53,192 bases of DNA from Desulfovibrio legallii (GCF_004309735.1 NZ_SIXC01000006.1:103447-156638); one strand, 5' to 3'. Positions 42,425 to 52,391 are shown, numbered from the stretch's first letter. The notes: generated by a model not told the origin, from the letters alone. Program-made: numbers and translations.

Positions 42425-44089
42425 ATGGAAAAAATATTTTTTGAGCGCTCAATCAAGGCGCTGACCGCGCTGCACGTGGCCTTGGTGGCCCTGGTCTGCG
42501 CCGCAGCTTTGTGGTGCGCGTCGGCCGCAGTTGCCGCCGCGCATGGGGAAGCCGCCGCCGCGCCTGTGGACGGCGGGCGCATTTTGTTCGGCACCATTGG
42601 GGAGGCTTCCAACCTCATCCCTTATCTTACGGCCGATGCGCCTTCGCATGAAATTGCCGACCTGCTCTACGTGGCGCCCCTGCGCTACGACAAAAATCTG
42701 CAGCCTGAACCCTGGGCCGCCCAGAGCTGGAGCCTGGAGGACGGCGGCAAGCGTCTGCGTTTTACCCTGCGCAAGGGCATCCTCTGGGAGGACGGCAAGG
42801 AACTGACCACCGCGGACGTGGCCTTTACCTGCAAGCTGGCGGCGGACCCGGCTACGGGCAGCCCCTATGCCGAGGATTTTTTGCGCATCAAGGATCTGCG
42901 CATTATCGACCGCTATACCTTCGAGGTCACGTACGATCAGTTTTTCGCCCGGGCCGTAGCTACCTGGATGAACCCCATCCTGCCCAAACATATTCTGGAG
43001 GGGCAGAACATCCGCACCACGGATTTTGCCCGCAAGCCTCTGGGCGCGGGCCCGTACCGACTCACGTCGTGGGAATCGGGCAGCCGCATGGTGCTGACCG
43101 CTTCGCCTAGCTATTTTATGGGGCGACCGCACATTGATAAGATAGTCTACCGTATTATCCCCGACACGGCCACCATGTTTATGGAAACGCGGGCCGGGCG
43201 GCTGGACGTCATGGACCTTTCGCCCCTGCAGTATCTACGGCAGACCTCCGGCCCGGTCTGGGAGCGGGAATTTCGCAAATACCGCTATCTGGCCTCCATG
43301 TATGTTTTTCTGGGCTTTAACCTGGAGCACCCCTTTTTCAAAGATGTGCGCGTGCGGCGGGCCATTTCTCTGGCGCTGGACAGGGACGCCCTGATCAAGG
43401 GCGTGCTGCTGGGGCAGGGCATTCCGGCTTTCGGCCCTTTTAAGCCCGGCACCTGGGCCAGCCACCCCACGCTCAAGCCCCTGCGGCAGGATTTGGCCGC
43501 CGCCCGCGCCCTGCTGGCCCAGGCCGGCTTTGCCGACCACGACCACGATGGCATTCTGGACCGGGACGGCAAACCCCTGGCCTTTACCATCCTTACCAAC
43601 CAGGGCAACGAACAGCGTATCCTCACGGCCACGGTCATTCAGTCCCAATTGCGGGCCATAGGCGTGGACGTGCGCATCCGTACGGTGGAGTGGGCCGCCT
43701 TTATCCGTGAATTTGTCAACAAAGGCCGCTTTGACGCCGTACTGCTGGGCTGGACCATCCCGCAGGATCCGGACATCTATCAGGTCTGGCATTCCTCCCA
43801 GGCTGTGGAGGGGGGCCTCAACTTTACCCACTACCGCAATCCGGAGGTGGACACACTGCTGGAAGAGGCGCGCTCCCTGCCGGACCAGGACCAGCGCGCC
43901 CGGCTCTACTGGCGCATTCAGGAAATTCTGGACCGGGATCAGCCCTACTGCTTTCTTTTTGTTCCTTACGCCCTGCCCGTGGTGCAGCGCCGCTTTCAAG
44001 GCATAGAACCGGCCCTGGCGGGCATCATGTATAATTTTGAACAATGGTGGGTGCCCAAGTCTCTGCAGCGCAGCGCCCTTGAGCCCTGA
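42425..44089 (+). CDS. Extracellular solute-binding protein, peptide/nickel transporter type
   Basis: A 554-residue periplasmic binding protein of the DppA/OppA class (SBP family 5). A long signal region with a hydrophobic core covers residues about 15-38 (ALVALVCAAALWCASAAVA). The mature part has LLYVAPLRYDKNLQPEPWAAQSW, RFTLRKGILWEDGKELTTADV and KPLGAGPYRLTSWESG, and ends with the usual LFVPYALPVVQRRF. No permease or ATPase genes lie next to it, so it must use components encoded elsewhere. The ribosome site is poor. Confidence 0.92.
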   Translation: MEKIFFERSIKALTALHVALVALVCAAALWCASAAVAAAHGEAAAAPVDGGRILFGTIGEASNLIPYLTADAPSHEIADLLYVAPLRYDKNLQPEPWAAQSWSLEDGGKRLRFTLRKGILWEDGKELTTADVAFTCKLAADPATGSPYAEDFLRIKDLRIIDRYTFEVTYDQFFARAVATWMNPILPKHILEGQNIRTTDFARKPLGAGPYRLTSWESGSRMVLTASPSYFMGRPHIDKIVYRIIPDTATMFMETRAGRLDVMDLSPLQYLRQTSGPVWEREFRKYRYLASMYVFLGFNLEHPFFKDVRVRRAISLALDRDALIKGVLLGQGIPAFGPFKPGTWASHPTLKPLRQDLAAARALLAQAGFADHDHDGILDRDGKPLAFTILTNQGNEQRILTATVIQSQLRAIGVDVRIRTVEWAAFIREFVNKGRFDAVLLGWTIPQDPDIYQVWHSSQAVEGGLNFTHYRNPEVDTLLEEARSLPDQDQRARLYWRIQEILDRDQPYCFLFVPYALPVVQRRFQGIEPALAGIMYNFEQWWVPKSLQRSALEP

Positions 44090-44096
44090 GCCGCCC

Positions 44097-44129
44097 GCGC
44101 GGCCTTGTCCCTCATTGACAAGGCCGCGC
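44097..44129 (+). terminator. Hairpin between the binding protein and rel
   Basis: GCGCGGCCTTGTC pairs perfectly with GACAAGGCCGCGC around a seven-base loop. There is no T run after it, so it is more likely to attenuate or protect than to terminate fully. Confidence 0.5.
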
Positions 44130-44194
44130 AAGTCGGCACATAGTTTATGCAAGGCCGCCTCTCAGCGGCATTTTTGTCCGCAATGGGGCTATGC

Positions 44195-46354
44195 ATGATC
44201 CGTATCCAGGAAATTCTCGACAAAGTGGCGGCCAACAACAACGACGCCGATCTGGAGCTTATCCAGAAGGCCTATGTGTTTGCCGCCACAGCCCACGCGG
44301 GTCAGACCCGCCTTTCGGGTGAGCCCTACCTCTCCCACCCCTTGGCCGTGGCCGATACCCTGGCCGAAATGGGCTTTGACGAACCCACCGTTGTCGCTGG
44401 TCTGCTGCACGATACGGTGGAGGACACCAAAGCCACCCTTGAGGAGATTGAAGAAAATTTCGGCGAAGAAGTAGCCGACATTGTTGACGGCGTTACCAAG
44501 ATCAGCAAAATTTCTTTTGAAAACAAAGAAGAAGCCCAGGCGGAAAACATCCGCAAGATGATTCTGGCCATGAGCCACGACATGCGCGTGCTTATGGTCA
44601 AGCTGGCTGACCGGCTGCACAACATGCGCACCCTGGACTTTCAAAAAGCCTACAAGCAAAAGCGCATCGCCCAGGAGACCATGGATATTTACGCCCCGCT
44701 GGCCAACCGGCTGGGCCTGTATATCATGAAGCGCAATCTGGAGGATCTGAGCTTCAAATACCTGCGGCCGGACATCTACAACCAGATCGACCACTGGCTG
44801 GACAAACACCAGGTGGTGGAAAAGCAGATTATTGAAAAGGTGGTGGCCCTGATCAAGGATCTACTGGCCGCCAACGATATCATTGGGCAGGTCTACGGCC
44901 GCATCAAGCACAAGTACAGCATTTACAAAAAAATGCAGTCCCAATCGCTGACCCTGGACGAAATGCACGACATTATGGCTTTTCGCGTGTTGGTCAAGGA
45001 CATCAGGGACTGTTACGCCGTGCTGGGGCTGGTGCATTCTCAGTGGCGGCCCGTGCACGGACGCTTCAAAGACTATATCTCCATGCCCAAAGCCAATGGC
45101 TACCAGAGCCTGCACACCACGGTCATTGGCCCCGACGGAGAACGTATTGAAATCCAGATTCGGACTGAAGATATGCACCGTCAGGCCGAACACGGCGTGG
45201 CCGCCCACTGGCTGTATAAAGAAAAAGGCCGCGTCAACAGCAAAGATCTGGAGCAGTTTGCCTGGCTGCGCGAAATTTTTGAGCGCCAGAGTGAAGAGAG
45301 CGACTCCCGCGAGTTTATGCACTCCCTGAAGATGGATCTCTTCAAGGACGAGGTTTACGTCTACACGCCCGCCGGCGACGTGAAGGAACTGCCCGAAGGG
45401 GCCACACCGCTGGACTTCGCTTTCATGATCCATACCAACGTGGGCCAGCACTGCGCCGGGGCCAAGATCAATGGGCGGCTCATGCCCCTGGGCACGGAGC
45501 TCAAAAACGGCGACGTGGTGGAGATCGTCACAGACCCGTCGCGCAATCCCAACCGGGACTGGCTCAAGATAGTCAAGACAGCGCGGGCGCGCAGCCGCAT
45601 CCAGCGCTATCTGCGCACCGAAGAACGCAGCCATGCCGTAACCCTGGGCCGCGACCTGCTGGAAAAGGAAGGCCGCAAGGTCAGCATTAACGTGGGCAAG
45701 ACCGCCAAGGAAGGGCAGCTGGCCCTGGTGGCCCAGGAGATGAATTTTGACAGCGTGGACGACCTGGTGGCTGCCGTGGGGTACGCCCACCTGACGCCGC
45801 GTAAGGTGCTCAACCGCCTCTATGCCGTGCTCCACCCAGAGGCGGCTGCCGCGGCCGAACCCGCGCCGCCTTCGGTCAAGGAAAGCAAGGAGGCCGCCGC
45901 CCGCAAAACCGAGGGCGTGGGCATCTCCGGCGTGGACGGCGTGCTTATGCGCTTTGCCAAGTGCTGCAACCCCGTGCCCGGCGACCCCATCATCGGCTAC
46001 ATCAGCCGGGGGCTGGGCATCAGCGTGCACCGGGCCGACTGCCCCAATGTGGCCAATATGGAGCCGGAACGTCTCATTTCCGTCCACTGGGACGGCATGG
46101 AAGAAAAACCCTACGAGGCCGGCATCTTCATCATTGCCAAAAACGAACAGGGCGTGCTGGCCACCGTGGCGCAGACCATGGCTAAAAACGGCGTCAATAT
46201 CACCGGCCTGAACATGGATAACCTGGTGGACGGCCGGGCCAAACTGCGCTTTACTGTGGAAGTGCGCGACGCCACACAACTCTACCAGCTCATCGAAGCC
46301 ATCCGCTCTCTGCCCGCCATCCTCGAAGTAGTGCGCGACGCCGAAGACGCCTGA
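44195..46354 (+). CDS. rel: Bifunctional (p)ppGpp synthetase/hydrolase Rel
   Basis: It makes and breaks the stringent-response alarmone (p)ppGpp. The 719 residues have an N-terminal HD hydrolase (HPLAVADTLAEMGF, GLLHDTVEDT near residue 69) and a synthetase domain (YGRIKHKYSIYKKM near 233; GRFKDYISMPKANGYQSLHTTV near 288). The RFKD form is typical of bifunctional enzymes. TGS (DVKELPEGATPLDFAFMIHT, near 394) and a C-terminal ACT domain follow. The ATG at 44195 has GGGG seven bases upstream; an ATG at 44147 is less likely. It is convergent with recJ. Confidence 0.96.
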   Translation: MIRIQEILDKVAANNNDADLELIQKAYVFAATAHAGQTRLSGEPYLSHPLAVADTLAEMGFDEPTVVAGLLHDTVEDTKATLEEIEENFGEEVADIVDGVTKISKISFENKEEAQAENIRKMILAMSHDMRVLMVKLADRLHNMRTLDFQKAYKQKRIAQETMDIYAPLANRLGLYIMKRNLEDLSFKYLRPDIYNQIDHWLDKHQVVEKQIIEKVVALIKDLLAANDIIGQVYGRIKHKYSIYKKMQSQSLTLDEMHDIMAFRVLVKDIRDCYAVLGLVHSQWRPVHGRFKDYISMPKANGYQSLHTTVIGPDGERIEIQIRTEDMHRQAEHGVAAHWLYKEKGRVNSKDLEQFAWLREIFERQSEESDSREFMHSLKMDLFKDEVYVYTPAGDVKELPEGATPLDFAFMIHTNVGQHCAGAKINGRLMPLGTELKNGDVVEIVTDPSRNPNRDWLKIVKTARARSRIQRYLRTEERSHAVTLGRDLLEKEGRKVSINVGKTAKEGQLALVAQEMNFDSVDDLVAAVGYAHLTPRKVLNRLYAVLHPEAAAAAEPAPPSVKESKEAAARKTEGVGISGVDGVLMRFAKCCNPVPGDPIIGYISRGLGISVHRADCPNVANMEPERLISVHWDGMEEKPYEAGIFIIAKNEQGVLATVAQTMAKNGVNITGLNMDNLVDGRAKLRFTVEVRDATQLYQLIEAIRSLPAILEVVRDAEDA

Positions 46355-46467
46355 AGCCCGGCACACGGGGCAGCCGTGCCGTTCAGACGTGTGCCCGCTG
46401 CTTTTTGCGTAGCTCCCCGCGAAAAATTTTTCTTTCTGCCAGGGTACGTCCGGCGCGTTCCCTGAGG

Positions 46468-46552
46468 GAAAGAAGTTTTTTGAAGGATGGGGGGTGTGGG
46501 GGGAAGGGAACTTTTGTTCACAAAAGTTCCCTTCCCCCCACAAAATTTTCCC
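46468..46552 (-). repeat. Family C intergenic repeat, copy 3
   Basis: On the minus strand, immediately after the recJ stop: AAGGGAAC blocks, then GTTCCCTTCCCCCCACACCC, CATCCTTC and AAAAAACTTCTTTC. It is the longest copy, because a second inverted half makes the palindrome at 46495-46542. Confidence 0.7.
46495..46542. terminator. 23-bp perfect palindrome between convergent rel and recJ
   Basis: TGTGGGGGGAAGGGAACTTT and GT, then a two-base TC loop, then the exact complement. An AAAA/TTTT tract follows on each side (AAAATTTT to the right, TTTTTT at 46476 to the left). It can serve as a bidirectional terminator. Both arms carry the family C block GTTCCCTTCCCCCCAC. Confidence 0.7.
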
Positions 46553-48286
46553 CTAAACGGGCTGCCAGTCTTTGATGCCTACGTCTACGGAGGCGACGCC
46601 GTTGTAGGTATCCAGCCTGGGGGTATAGGCCACGCGGATGCGGCGGCCCACCAGGGCGGGGGTGAGGTCTTTGCCCAGACCCCAGGCTTTGGCGCTGAGG
46701 GTGACGCCGCAGTTTTCGTCCTGGAGGCGCAAGCGGGCGTGTTCCGGGTTGCGGCCCAGGGGGGCGCGGTCGCGCACCAGCAAAGGCGGGGAGGCGAAGA
46801 CGGGTTCGGCATTGCCGGGGCCAAAGGGGCGCAGCAGTTCCAGCTCTTTGAGAAAGTTGCGGTTGCTGGCTTGGTCGAAGCCCAGTTCGCCTTCCAGGGT
46901 GAGGCTGGGGATGAGGGGGGTAGGGCCGAGGATATCCGCGCACACGGCTTCAAAAGCGGCGCGGAATTCGGCGATTTTTCCAGGGGTGAGGCGCACGCCG
47001 GCGGCCAGACGGTGACCGCCGAAGCCCAGCAGGCAATGGGCCGTGCGGGCCAGACCCGCGTGGAGGTCAAATTCCCGCACCGAGCGGCCGGAGCCTTTGA
47101 CGCCGCCGCCGTCATCGCAGAGGATGACAGTGGGGCGGTAGAATTCTTCCACCATGCGGGAGGCCACAATGCCCACCACGCCGGGGTGCCAGTCCTTGCC
47201 GTAGAGCACCAGACCGGCGCGGGGTTCGCGGCCCAGCAGGTCCAGGGCCTGGGCGCGGGCGGCAAGGTGGATGCGTTCTTCTTCTTCGCGGCGGCTGGTG
47301 TTGAGGGCGTCCAGCTCCTGGGCCAGGGCGGCGGCCTGGGCGTGGTCTTTTTCCCGCAGCAGGCGCAGGGCAAGGGCCCCCTGGCCCATGCGGCCAGCGG
47401 CGTTGATGCGCGGCGCCAGGCGAAAGACGGCCTGTCCGCTGCTCAGGGCGGCGGCGGGGTCCAGTTTGCTCACGGCCTTGAGGGCAGCCAGGCCAGGCCG
47501 GGCCGTAGCGGCCATGTGGGCAAGCCCGCCGCGCACCAGAATGCGGTTTTCGCCCTTAAGGGGCATAACGTCCGCCAGTGTGCCCAAGGCCACCAGGTCC
47601 AGCACGTTGTCCATGCGATGGCGGCGGCCCGTGTGCGGGGCCAGGGCTGCGTTGAGCGCGCCCATAAGATAAAAGGCCACGCCCACGCCGGCCAGGTGGG
47701 GGCAGGGCAAGTCCGCCTCTGCGCAGAGGCGGGGGTTGCAGAGGGCCTGGGCCGGGGGCAGGTCCGGACCGGGCAGATGGTGGTCTGAAACCACCACGGT
47801 CATACCCAGTTCGCGGGCGCGGGCCACGGCGGCCACGTCGGCAATGCCGCAATCCACGGTGAGCAGCAGGCCGCAGCCCTGGGCGGCCAGAGCTTCCATC
47901 TGGGGCACGTTGAGGCCGTAGCCTTCGCTGCGGCGGTCCGGGATGTGCCAGTGGGCATGGATGCCGTGGCCTTCCAGCACGTCCAGCACCAGGGTTGTGG
48001 CTGTGATGCCGTCCACATCGTAGTCGCCCCAGACAGCCAGGGATTTGCCGGCCAGCAGCTCGCGGGCCAGGAGGTCGGCGGCTTCGGGAATCTGCGGCCA
48101 GCGCGAGGGCGGGGTAAGGGATCCCAGGCGGGCGGAGAGGAAGGCGTCTATGTTCTCTTTGCAGGTAAAGCCCCGTCGCCAGAGCAGTTCCAGAAGGGGG
48201 AGGGAAATGCCCAATTCTTCGGCCCAGGCCGGGGGCGGCGCAGGGGGCTGCCCCGCGGGCGCTTGCCGTTTGTGCCAGATTTTCAC
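46553..48286 (-). CDS. recJ: Single-stranded-DNA-specific exonuclease RecJ
   Basis: RecJ degrades single-stranded DNA 5' to 3' in recombination and mismatch repair. The 577 residues have the DHH phosphoesterase motifs: [20 protein letters not shown] near residue 86, TVDCGIAD near 141, and [10 protein letters not shown] (the DHH) near 163. [14 protein letters not shown] and the DHHA1 motif [15 protein letters not shown] lie near 425. The start at 48286 overlaps the TPR gene stop by four bases (ATGA), indicating coupled translation. Confidence 0.96.
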   Translation of the reverse strand: MKIWHKRQAPAGQPPAPPPAWAEELGISLPLLELLWRRGFTCKENIDAFLSARLGSLTPPSRWPQIPEAADLLARELLAGKSLAVWGDYDVDGITATTLVLDVLEGHGIHAHWHIPDRRSEGYGLNVPQMEALAAQGCGLLLTVDCGIADVAAVARARELGMTVVVSDHHLPGPDLPPAQALCNPRLCAEADLPCPHLAGVGVAFYLMGALNAALAPHTGRRHRMDNVLDLVALGTLADVMPLKGENRILVRGGLAHMAATARPGLAALKAVSKLDPAAALSSGQAVFRLAPRINAAGRMGQGALALRLLREKDHAQAAALAQELDALNTSRREEEERIHLAARAQALDLLGREPRAGLVLYGKDWHPGVVGIVASRMVEEFYRPTVILCDDGGGVKGSGRSVREFDLHAGLARTAHCLLGFGGHRLAAGVRLTPGKIAEFRAAFEAVCADILGPTPLIPSLTLEGELGFDQASNRNFLKELELLRPFGPGNAEPVFASPPLLVRDRAPLGRNPEHARLRLQDENCGVTLSAKAWGLGKDLTPALVGRRIRVAYTPRLDTYNGVASVDVGIKDWQPV

Positions 48287-49218
48287 GATGGCGTTCCGCC
48301 TCTCGGTGAAGGCAGAGGCGCGGCAGCGGGAGCGGCTTGCGCGGCTGCGGCGGCCGGTGCGGCGGCTTTGCTGGCGGCCTGGAGGGCCGCGCGCACATCG
48401 TCCACCCGTTCGGCGGGCACTAGTTGCTTCTGGATGAGCCAGGCCAGGAATTTGAGTGAGGGTTCGTGGCGGGGGGCTAGGCGTAGGGCGTGCAGCAGGT
48501 TGTCGATGCAGCTTTGCAGATCTTTGGCTTCCAGCTGCACGCGGGCCATATTCATGTAGAGATTTTCGTCGTTTTGGGTCAGCTCCAGGGCGCGGCGGTA
48601 GTAGGCCAGGGACTGCTCCAGCATGTGGTTTTTGCGCAGGTTGATGCCGAATTCGTTGAAGAGGTGTTTGTGCTCAGGCTCAAAGGCCCCATCCAGCTTA
48701 ACCAGGCGCTCGAAAATATCCTGGGCGCGGGCTGTGTCGCCGCGTTCCAGGTAGGTGAGGCCGATGCCGAAGTTGGCCCGCACATTTTCTTCGTCGATTG
48801 TAAGGGCGTGGTCGTATGCGTATTCCGCAGTGAAGGTATCGCCTTTTTCGCGGTGGCTGTCGCCGTTTTCCACGCTGCGCTGCAGTTCCATCATTTTTGG
48901 AAACACGGAATTGAGATAAAATTCCGGTTCCGGGGCGAATTTGCTGAGCAGTTCGTCCAGGGTGATTGTGCGCTTGGGGCCGCTGGGCACATAGTTGGGG
49001 TTGAGGGGTTGGCACTGGATGACGTTGCCCTGCTGCTCCACAAACCAGAAATTTTTTTGCACGGTTTTGCGGGTGGTGGTGCCGGTGCCCACCTTGCGCA
49101 CCTCTTGGGTGGAAAACACGCCGCGCACCTGCGTTTTGCCGTTGGCGGCAGGGGCGGCGCCGGGCGCGGGGGCCGTGGCGGCGGGCTTGGGAGCGGATGT
49201 GGGATCGGATGCGGCCAT
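48283..49218 (-). CDS. TPR-repeat protein, unknown function
   Basis: A 311-residue cytoplasmic protein. A low-complexity Ala/Pro N-terminus (residues 1-30) precedes a conserved-looking block with [20 protein letters not shown] and [15 protein letters not shown]. Three or four tetratricopeptide-like repeats follow (about 130-270; for example [21 protein letters not shown] and [19 protein letters not shown]) and an Ala/Pro tail. GAGGAAATC precedes the ATG at 49218. TPR proteins scaffold others. It sits inside a nucleotide/repair operon between pyrF and recJ, but its partner is unknown. Confidence 0.82.
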   Translation of the reverse strand: MAASDPTSAPKPAATAPAPGAAPAANGKTQVRGVFSTQEVRKVGTGTTTRKTVQKNFWFVEQQGNVIQCQPLNPNYVPSGPKRTITLDELLSKFAPEPEFYLNSVFPKMMELQRSVENGDSHREKGDTFTAEYAYDHALTIDEENVRANFGIGLTYLERGDTARAQDIFERLVKLDGAFEPEHKHLFNEFGINLRKNHMLEQSLAYYRRALELTQNDENLYMNMARVQLEAKDLQSCIDNLLHALRLAPRHEPSLKFLAWLIQKQLVPAERVDDVRAALQAASKAAAPAAAAAQAAPAAAPLPSPRGGTPS

Positions 49219-49305
49219 GATTTCCTCGTCTGCCGAATTCCGGCCAGAAAAGGCTGGCCGGAAGGCGTGCAATGTACGTCCGGAGCGCGGTTGCGGCCAG
49301 GGGCC

Positions 49306-50067
49306 TTATGCCGGTGCGCCGCCCGGACCGGAAGGCTGTTGCCCGGTAAAATCCGTGGCGGCCAGGCGGATGGCGTCTGCCATGTCTTGCGCAGTCTGAA
49401 CCGGGTCCGGCGCGGTAAGAATGGGCCTGCCGACCACCAGGTAGTCCGCCCCGGCAGCCACGGCCATGGCCGGCGTCATGACCCGGCGTTGGTCGTCGGC
49501 GGCAGCGCCCGTCGGGCGGATGCCGGGGCAGAGGCAGCGCAGGTCCGGACAGCGTTGTTTGATCTCCGGGGCCTCGTGGCCGGAGCAGACCACGCCGTCC
49601 AGGCCCCAGGCCGCTGCGCCCTGGGCCAGGGAGAGGGCGAATGCCCTGGGAGTGGCGGCAATGCCCGGCATTTCGTCCTGGGCAAAACTGGTAAGCACCG
49701 TGACGCCGAAGAGCAGCGGCCCGCCGTTGGGCAGGCCCGCAGCGGCCTCGCGCGCCGCGCGGCACATGCGTTCCCCCCCCTGGCAGTGCAGGGTGAGCAG
49801 ATCTGCGCCGCCGGCAGCGGCAGCCTTGACGGCCTGTGCCACCGTGTGGGGAATGTCATAGAATTTCAGGTCCAGAAAAACCTTGAAGTCCAGGCCGCGC
49901 AGGGCTTCCAGCAGGGCTGGGCCAGCCAGGGTAAACAGCTCCATGCCCACCTTGCACCAGGGCACGATGCCGCGCAAGCTCCGGGCCAGGGAGAGGGCAC
50001 GGTCTTTGTCGGGCAGGTCCAGGGCCGCCACCAGTTGGGGGCAGGGGAGGGCGCGGGTCGAGGGCAT
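49306..50067 (-). CDS. pyrF: Orotidine 5'-phosphate decarboxylase
   Basis: PyrF decarboxylates OMP to UMP, the last step of pyrimidine synthesis. The 253-residue product has LVAALDLPDKDRAL near the start, FLDLKFYDIPHTVAQAV (the catalytic Asp-Lys-Asp cluster) near residue 63, VCSGHEAPEI near residue 157 and CPGIRPTGAAADDQ, closing with YLVVGRPI. I start at the ATG at 50067 because GAGGAAAAT lies directly upstream; an ATG five codons earlier also exists. It follows gmk by about 20 bases. Confidence 0.94.
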   Translation of the reverse strand: MPSTRALPCPQLVAALDLPDKDRALSLARSLRGIVPWCKVGMELFTLAGPALLEALRGLDFKVFLDLKFYDIPHTVAQAVKAAAAGGADLLTLHCQGGERMCRAAREAAAGLPNGGPLLFGVTVLTSFAQDEMPGIAATPRAFALSLAQGAAAWGLDGVVCSGHEAPEIKQRCPDLRCLCPGIRPTGAAADDQRRVMTPAMAVAAGADYLVVGRPILTAPDPVQTAQDMADAIRLAATDFTGQQPSGPGGAPA

Positions 50068-50088
50068 ATTTTCCTCAAACATACGGTT

Positions 50089-50697
50089 TCAGCGGGTCAG
50101 CAGGGCGTCCACCAGGCCGGGGTTGCGCGCCGGGGCCAAGGTGGCCGCGAGGTACACGGCCCGCAGCTGGTCGTAGGCTTGATCCAGGTCGTCGTTAACC
50201 ACCAGAGCGTCGTACCAGCGGGACGCGGCCATTTCCTGCCGGGCATTGGCCAAACGGCGCTGAATGCTCGCCTCATCGTCCAGCCCCCGTCCGCGCAGGC
50301 GGCGTTCCAACTCGTCCAGACCGGGCGGCAGGATGAAGACAAAGACGGCCTCGGCGAGGCTGAGCTTGAGTTGGGCGGCGCCCTGCACGTCGATATCGAA
50401 AAGCAGATCCGTGCCTTGCCGCAGAGTCTGCTTTACCGGATCCAGCGGCGTGCCATAAAGATTGCCGTGCACTTCGGCCCACTCGGCAAACTGCTTTGCG
50501 GCGCGGCGGCGTTCAAATTCCGCGCGCTGCAAAAAGTGGTAGTCCTTGCCGTCCACCTCACCCGCACGGGGGGGCCTGGTGGTGCAGGAAACGGAGTAGG
50601 CAAAGCCGGGAAATTCCTGCTGCAGACGCTTGACCAGGGTGGTCTTGCCTGCGCCGGAAGGGGCGCTCAGAACCAGGGCGATGCCTTGGCGGGTCAT
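50089..50697 (-). CDS. gmk: Guanylate kinase
   Basis: Gmk converts GMP to GDP with ATP. The 202-residue protein has the P-loop [16 protein letters not shown] (residues 10-25), the GMP-binding [19 protein letters not shown] near residue 37, [24 protein letters not shown] near 98, and a lid region [11 protein letters not shown]. The start overlaps the stop of the RemA-like gene by four bases. This remA-gmk order downstream of yicC is common in bacteria. Confidence 0.96.
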   Translation of the reverse strand: MTRQGIALVLSAPSGAGKTTLVKRLQQEFPGFAYSVSCTTRPPRAGEVDGKDYHFLQRAEFERRRAAKQFAEWAEVHGNLYGTPLDPVKQTLRQGTDLLFDIDVQGAAQLKLSLAEAVFVFILPPGLDELERRLRGRGLDDEASIQRRLANARQEMAASRWYDALVVNDDLDQAYDQLRAVYLAATLAPARNPGLVDALLTR

Positions 50698-50951
50698 CGG
50701 GTTTCTTCCTCTTGCGCAAAACGTTGACTGATGGTCTCCGGCTGAATGGAGGAGAGGATTACGTGGTTGGAATCCGTTACCAGAATGGAGCGGGTTTTGC
50801 GCCCCTGGGTGGCGTCGATGAGCCGCCCTTCGGCCCTGGCGTCCTCGCGCAGGCGTTTCATGGGCGAGGAGGCGGGGCTGACAATGCCCACCACCCGGCC
50901 CGCCAGCACATAGTTGCCGAAGCCGATGTTGATAAGTCTGTCACGGGGCAT
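50694..50951 (-). CDS. RemA-like protein (DUF370)
   Basis: An 85-residue protein with [23 protein letters not shown] at the N-terminus and [21 protein letters not shown] following, the DUF370/RemA signature. In Bacillus RemA is a DNA-binding activator of matrix genes; in other phyla its role is unproven. It starts three bases after yicC ends and overlaps gmk, so the three genes are translated together. Confidence 0.9.
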   Translation of the reverse strand: MPRDRLINIGFGNYVLAGRVVGIVSPASSPMKRLREDARAEGRLIDATQGRKTRSILVTDSNHVILSSIQPETISQRFAQEEETR

Positions 50952-50954
50952 GGA

Positions 50955-51836
50955 TTATTCCAGATTCTGGACCTGTTCGCGGCATTTTTCCAGTTCGTTC
51001 TTAAAGTCCACCACCAGGCGGGAAAGCTGCACGTCGGGCAGTTTGTTGCCGCAGGTGTTGATTTCGCGAAAGCATTCCTGCAGGGTGAAGTCCAGCCGTC
51101 GCCCGGCGTCGCCCCCGGACTGGAGCAAATCGTGCAGCCGGGCCAGGTGTGTGCTGAGGCGAGTGAGCTCTTCGCTCACGTCCAGTCGGTCGGCCAGGGT
51201 GACGATTTCCTGCAGAAAGCGGCCTTCGTCCAGCTCCTGACCATTCTGGCCCAGGGCCTCGGCCAGGCGATCGCGCAGCTGGACGGTTCGTTCGTCGCGG
51301 ATGGCCGGCGCGCGTTCGGCGATAAGGCCGGTCCATTCCTCCATGCGCAGAATGCGGGAATGCATGTCCGTGGCCAGGGCACGGCCTTCGGCGGCGCGGG
51401 CTTCGTTCCAGTCTTCCAGGGCCAGAGACAGGCCTTCTTCCAGGGCGGCGGCGGTGTCTTCGTCCAGTTCTTCGCCGTTGTCGCCCCACAGGGCGCTGAT
51501 GCCCAGCAGCAGGTTGTAGTCCGGGGTAAAGTCGTCCCCGCGGGCCAGGGCCAGGGCCTGCAGGCCGTCCAGCATGGCCGCGGCCTGGGGCGCGTCAAAG
51601 CGCGTGGCCGGCGCGCCGCCCGGGGCGTACTGGAGCATAAGGCTGATGTCCACCCGGCCGCGCGAGGCATAACGCCGCACGACCTTTTCCAGCCGCGCCT
51701 CCAGGCTGCGCAGAGCGGGGGGCAGACGCCATTTGAGGTCCAGGTGGCGGCTGTTGACGCTTTTTACTTCCCACTGCTGGGTGAAAAGGGGGCTTTCCAC
51801 CACACAGCGGCCAAACCCGGTCATACTGCGAAGCAT
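50955..51836 (-). CDS. yicC: YicC/YloC family endoribonuclease-like protein
   Basis: A 293-residue protein beginning LRSMTGFGRCVVESP, with WEVKSVNSRHLDLKWRLP near residue 22 and a C-terminal block SGGDAGRRLDFTLQECFREINTCGNK near residue 244 and VDFKNELEKCREQVQNLE at the end, diagnostic of the family. YicC of E. coli is linked to RNA degradation. AGGAAGGATCC precedes the ATG at 51836. It leads the yicC-remA-gmk-pyrF-TPR-recJ operon. Confidence 0.94.
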   Translation of the reverse strand: MLRSMTGFGRCVVESPLFTQQWEVKSVNSRHLDLKWRLPPALRSLEARLEKVVRRYASRGRVDISLMLQYAPGGAPATRFDAPQAAAMLDGLQALALARGDDFTPDYNLLLGISALWGDNGEELDEDTAAALEEGLSLALEDWNEARAAEGRALATDMHSRILRMEEWTGLIAERAPAIRDERTVQLRDRLAEALGQNGQELDEGRFLQEIVTLADRLDVSEELTRLSTHLARLHDLLQSGGDAGRRLDFTLQECFREINTCGNKLPDVQLSRLVVDFKNELEKCREQVQNLE

Positions 51837-52045
51837 GGGGATCCTTCCTGCATTTAATTAAGCAAGTGTAGGCCAAGGCAAGGGCGAATGCAAGTGGCCC
51901 GCCGGGCGGAGGCTGTTCCGCCTGCACGGGAGGGCGCAAACCGTTTGGAGCGCAGACCGGGCCTGTCGTCAAAAAGGGGCAGAGCGGTCCGGAGAAAGCG
52001 CTTGCCCCTGTCGTTGAGGTACTCCGTAAACCGTGGATATCCACT

Positions 52046-52074
52046 TTGACGCTGCGCTGCCCGGCATGATAAAA
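52046..52074 (+). promoter_or_regulatory. Possible promoter before a short hydrophobic frame
   Basis: TTGACG (52046-52051), then ATAAAA (52069-52074) after 17 bases. A start near 52081 would fit the reading frame from 52087. The evidence is weak because AT-rich hexamers are easy to find here. Confidence 0.3.
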
Positions 52075-52086
52075 GTGGCCTAGCTG

Positions 52087-52251
52087 ATGGTTATGGCGGG
52101 GATGTATGCAAGCTGGCTATCGGTTGTCATGGCCAATAGTGCGATTTTATTGTTAATACGCTTGGTCATGCTGGCCTGGGCCGCACCTGGTGAACCGTGG
52201 CGTCACAGAGCGGCGGGAAGCCCAAAGGCAGTGCAGGAGTATTCGGAATGA
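52087..52251 (+). CDS. Possible small membrane protein
   Basis: A 54-codon frame with one hydrophobic stretch (VVMANSAILLLIRLVMLAWA, about residues 13-32) and a basic tail. It has a possible promoter but no clear ribosome site, and it could be a gene remnant or chance. I recognise no family. Confidence 0.22.
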   Translation: MVMAGMYASWLSVVMANSAILLLIRLVMLAWAAPGEPWRHRAAGSPKAVQEYSE

Positions 52252-52270
52252 GCCCTTCTCAGAGAAATAA

Positions 52271-52306
52271 AATAAAAAAAGGACTTAGATTTTACTCTAA
52301 GTCCTT
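52271..52306 (-). terminator. Rho-independent terminator of tRNA-Lys
   Basis: On the minus strand AAGGACTTAGA pairs with TCTAAGTCCTT (11 bp, loop GTAAAA), followed by a T-rich run. It lies about ten bases beyond the tRNA 3' end. Confidence 0.9.
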
Positions 52307-52315
52307 GCTTTTCTT

Positions 52316-52391
<76 letters not shown>

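Larger units (their letters stand above)
51837..52315. other. Intergenic region between yicC and tRNA-Lys
   Basis: 479 bases. The left part holds the yicC promoter region and a GGCGGA/TCCGCC hairpin near 51906-51923. The middle has a possible promoter and a short hydrophobic reading frame at 52087-52251. The right end is the tRNA terminator. No repeat of families A to D is present. Confidence 0.5.

Noticed and set aside
48490-50727. A 745-codon frame on the plus strand opposite gmk, pyrF and the TPR gene.
   Set aside because: Three conserved minus-strand genes explain the sequence; this is the mirror frame.
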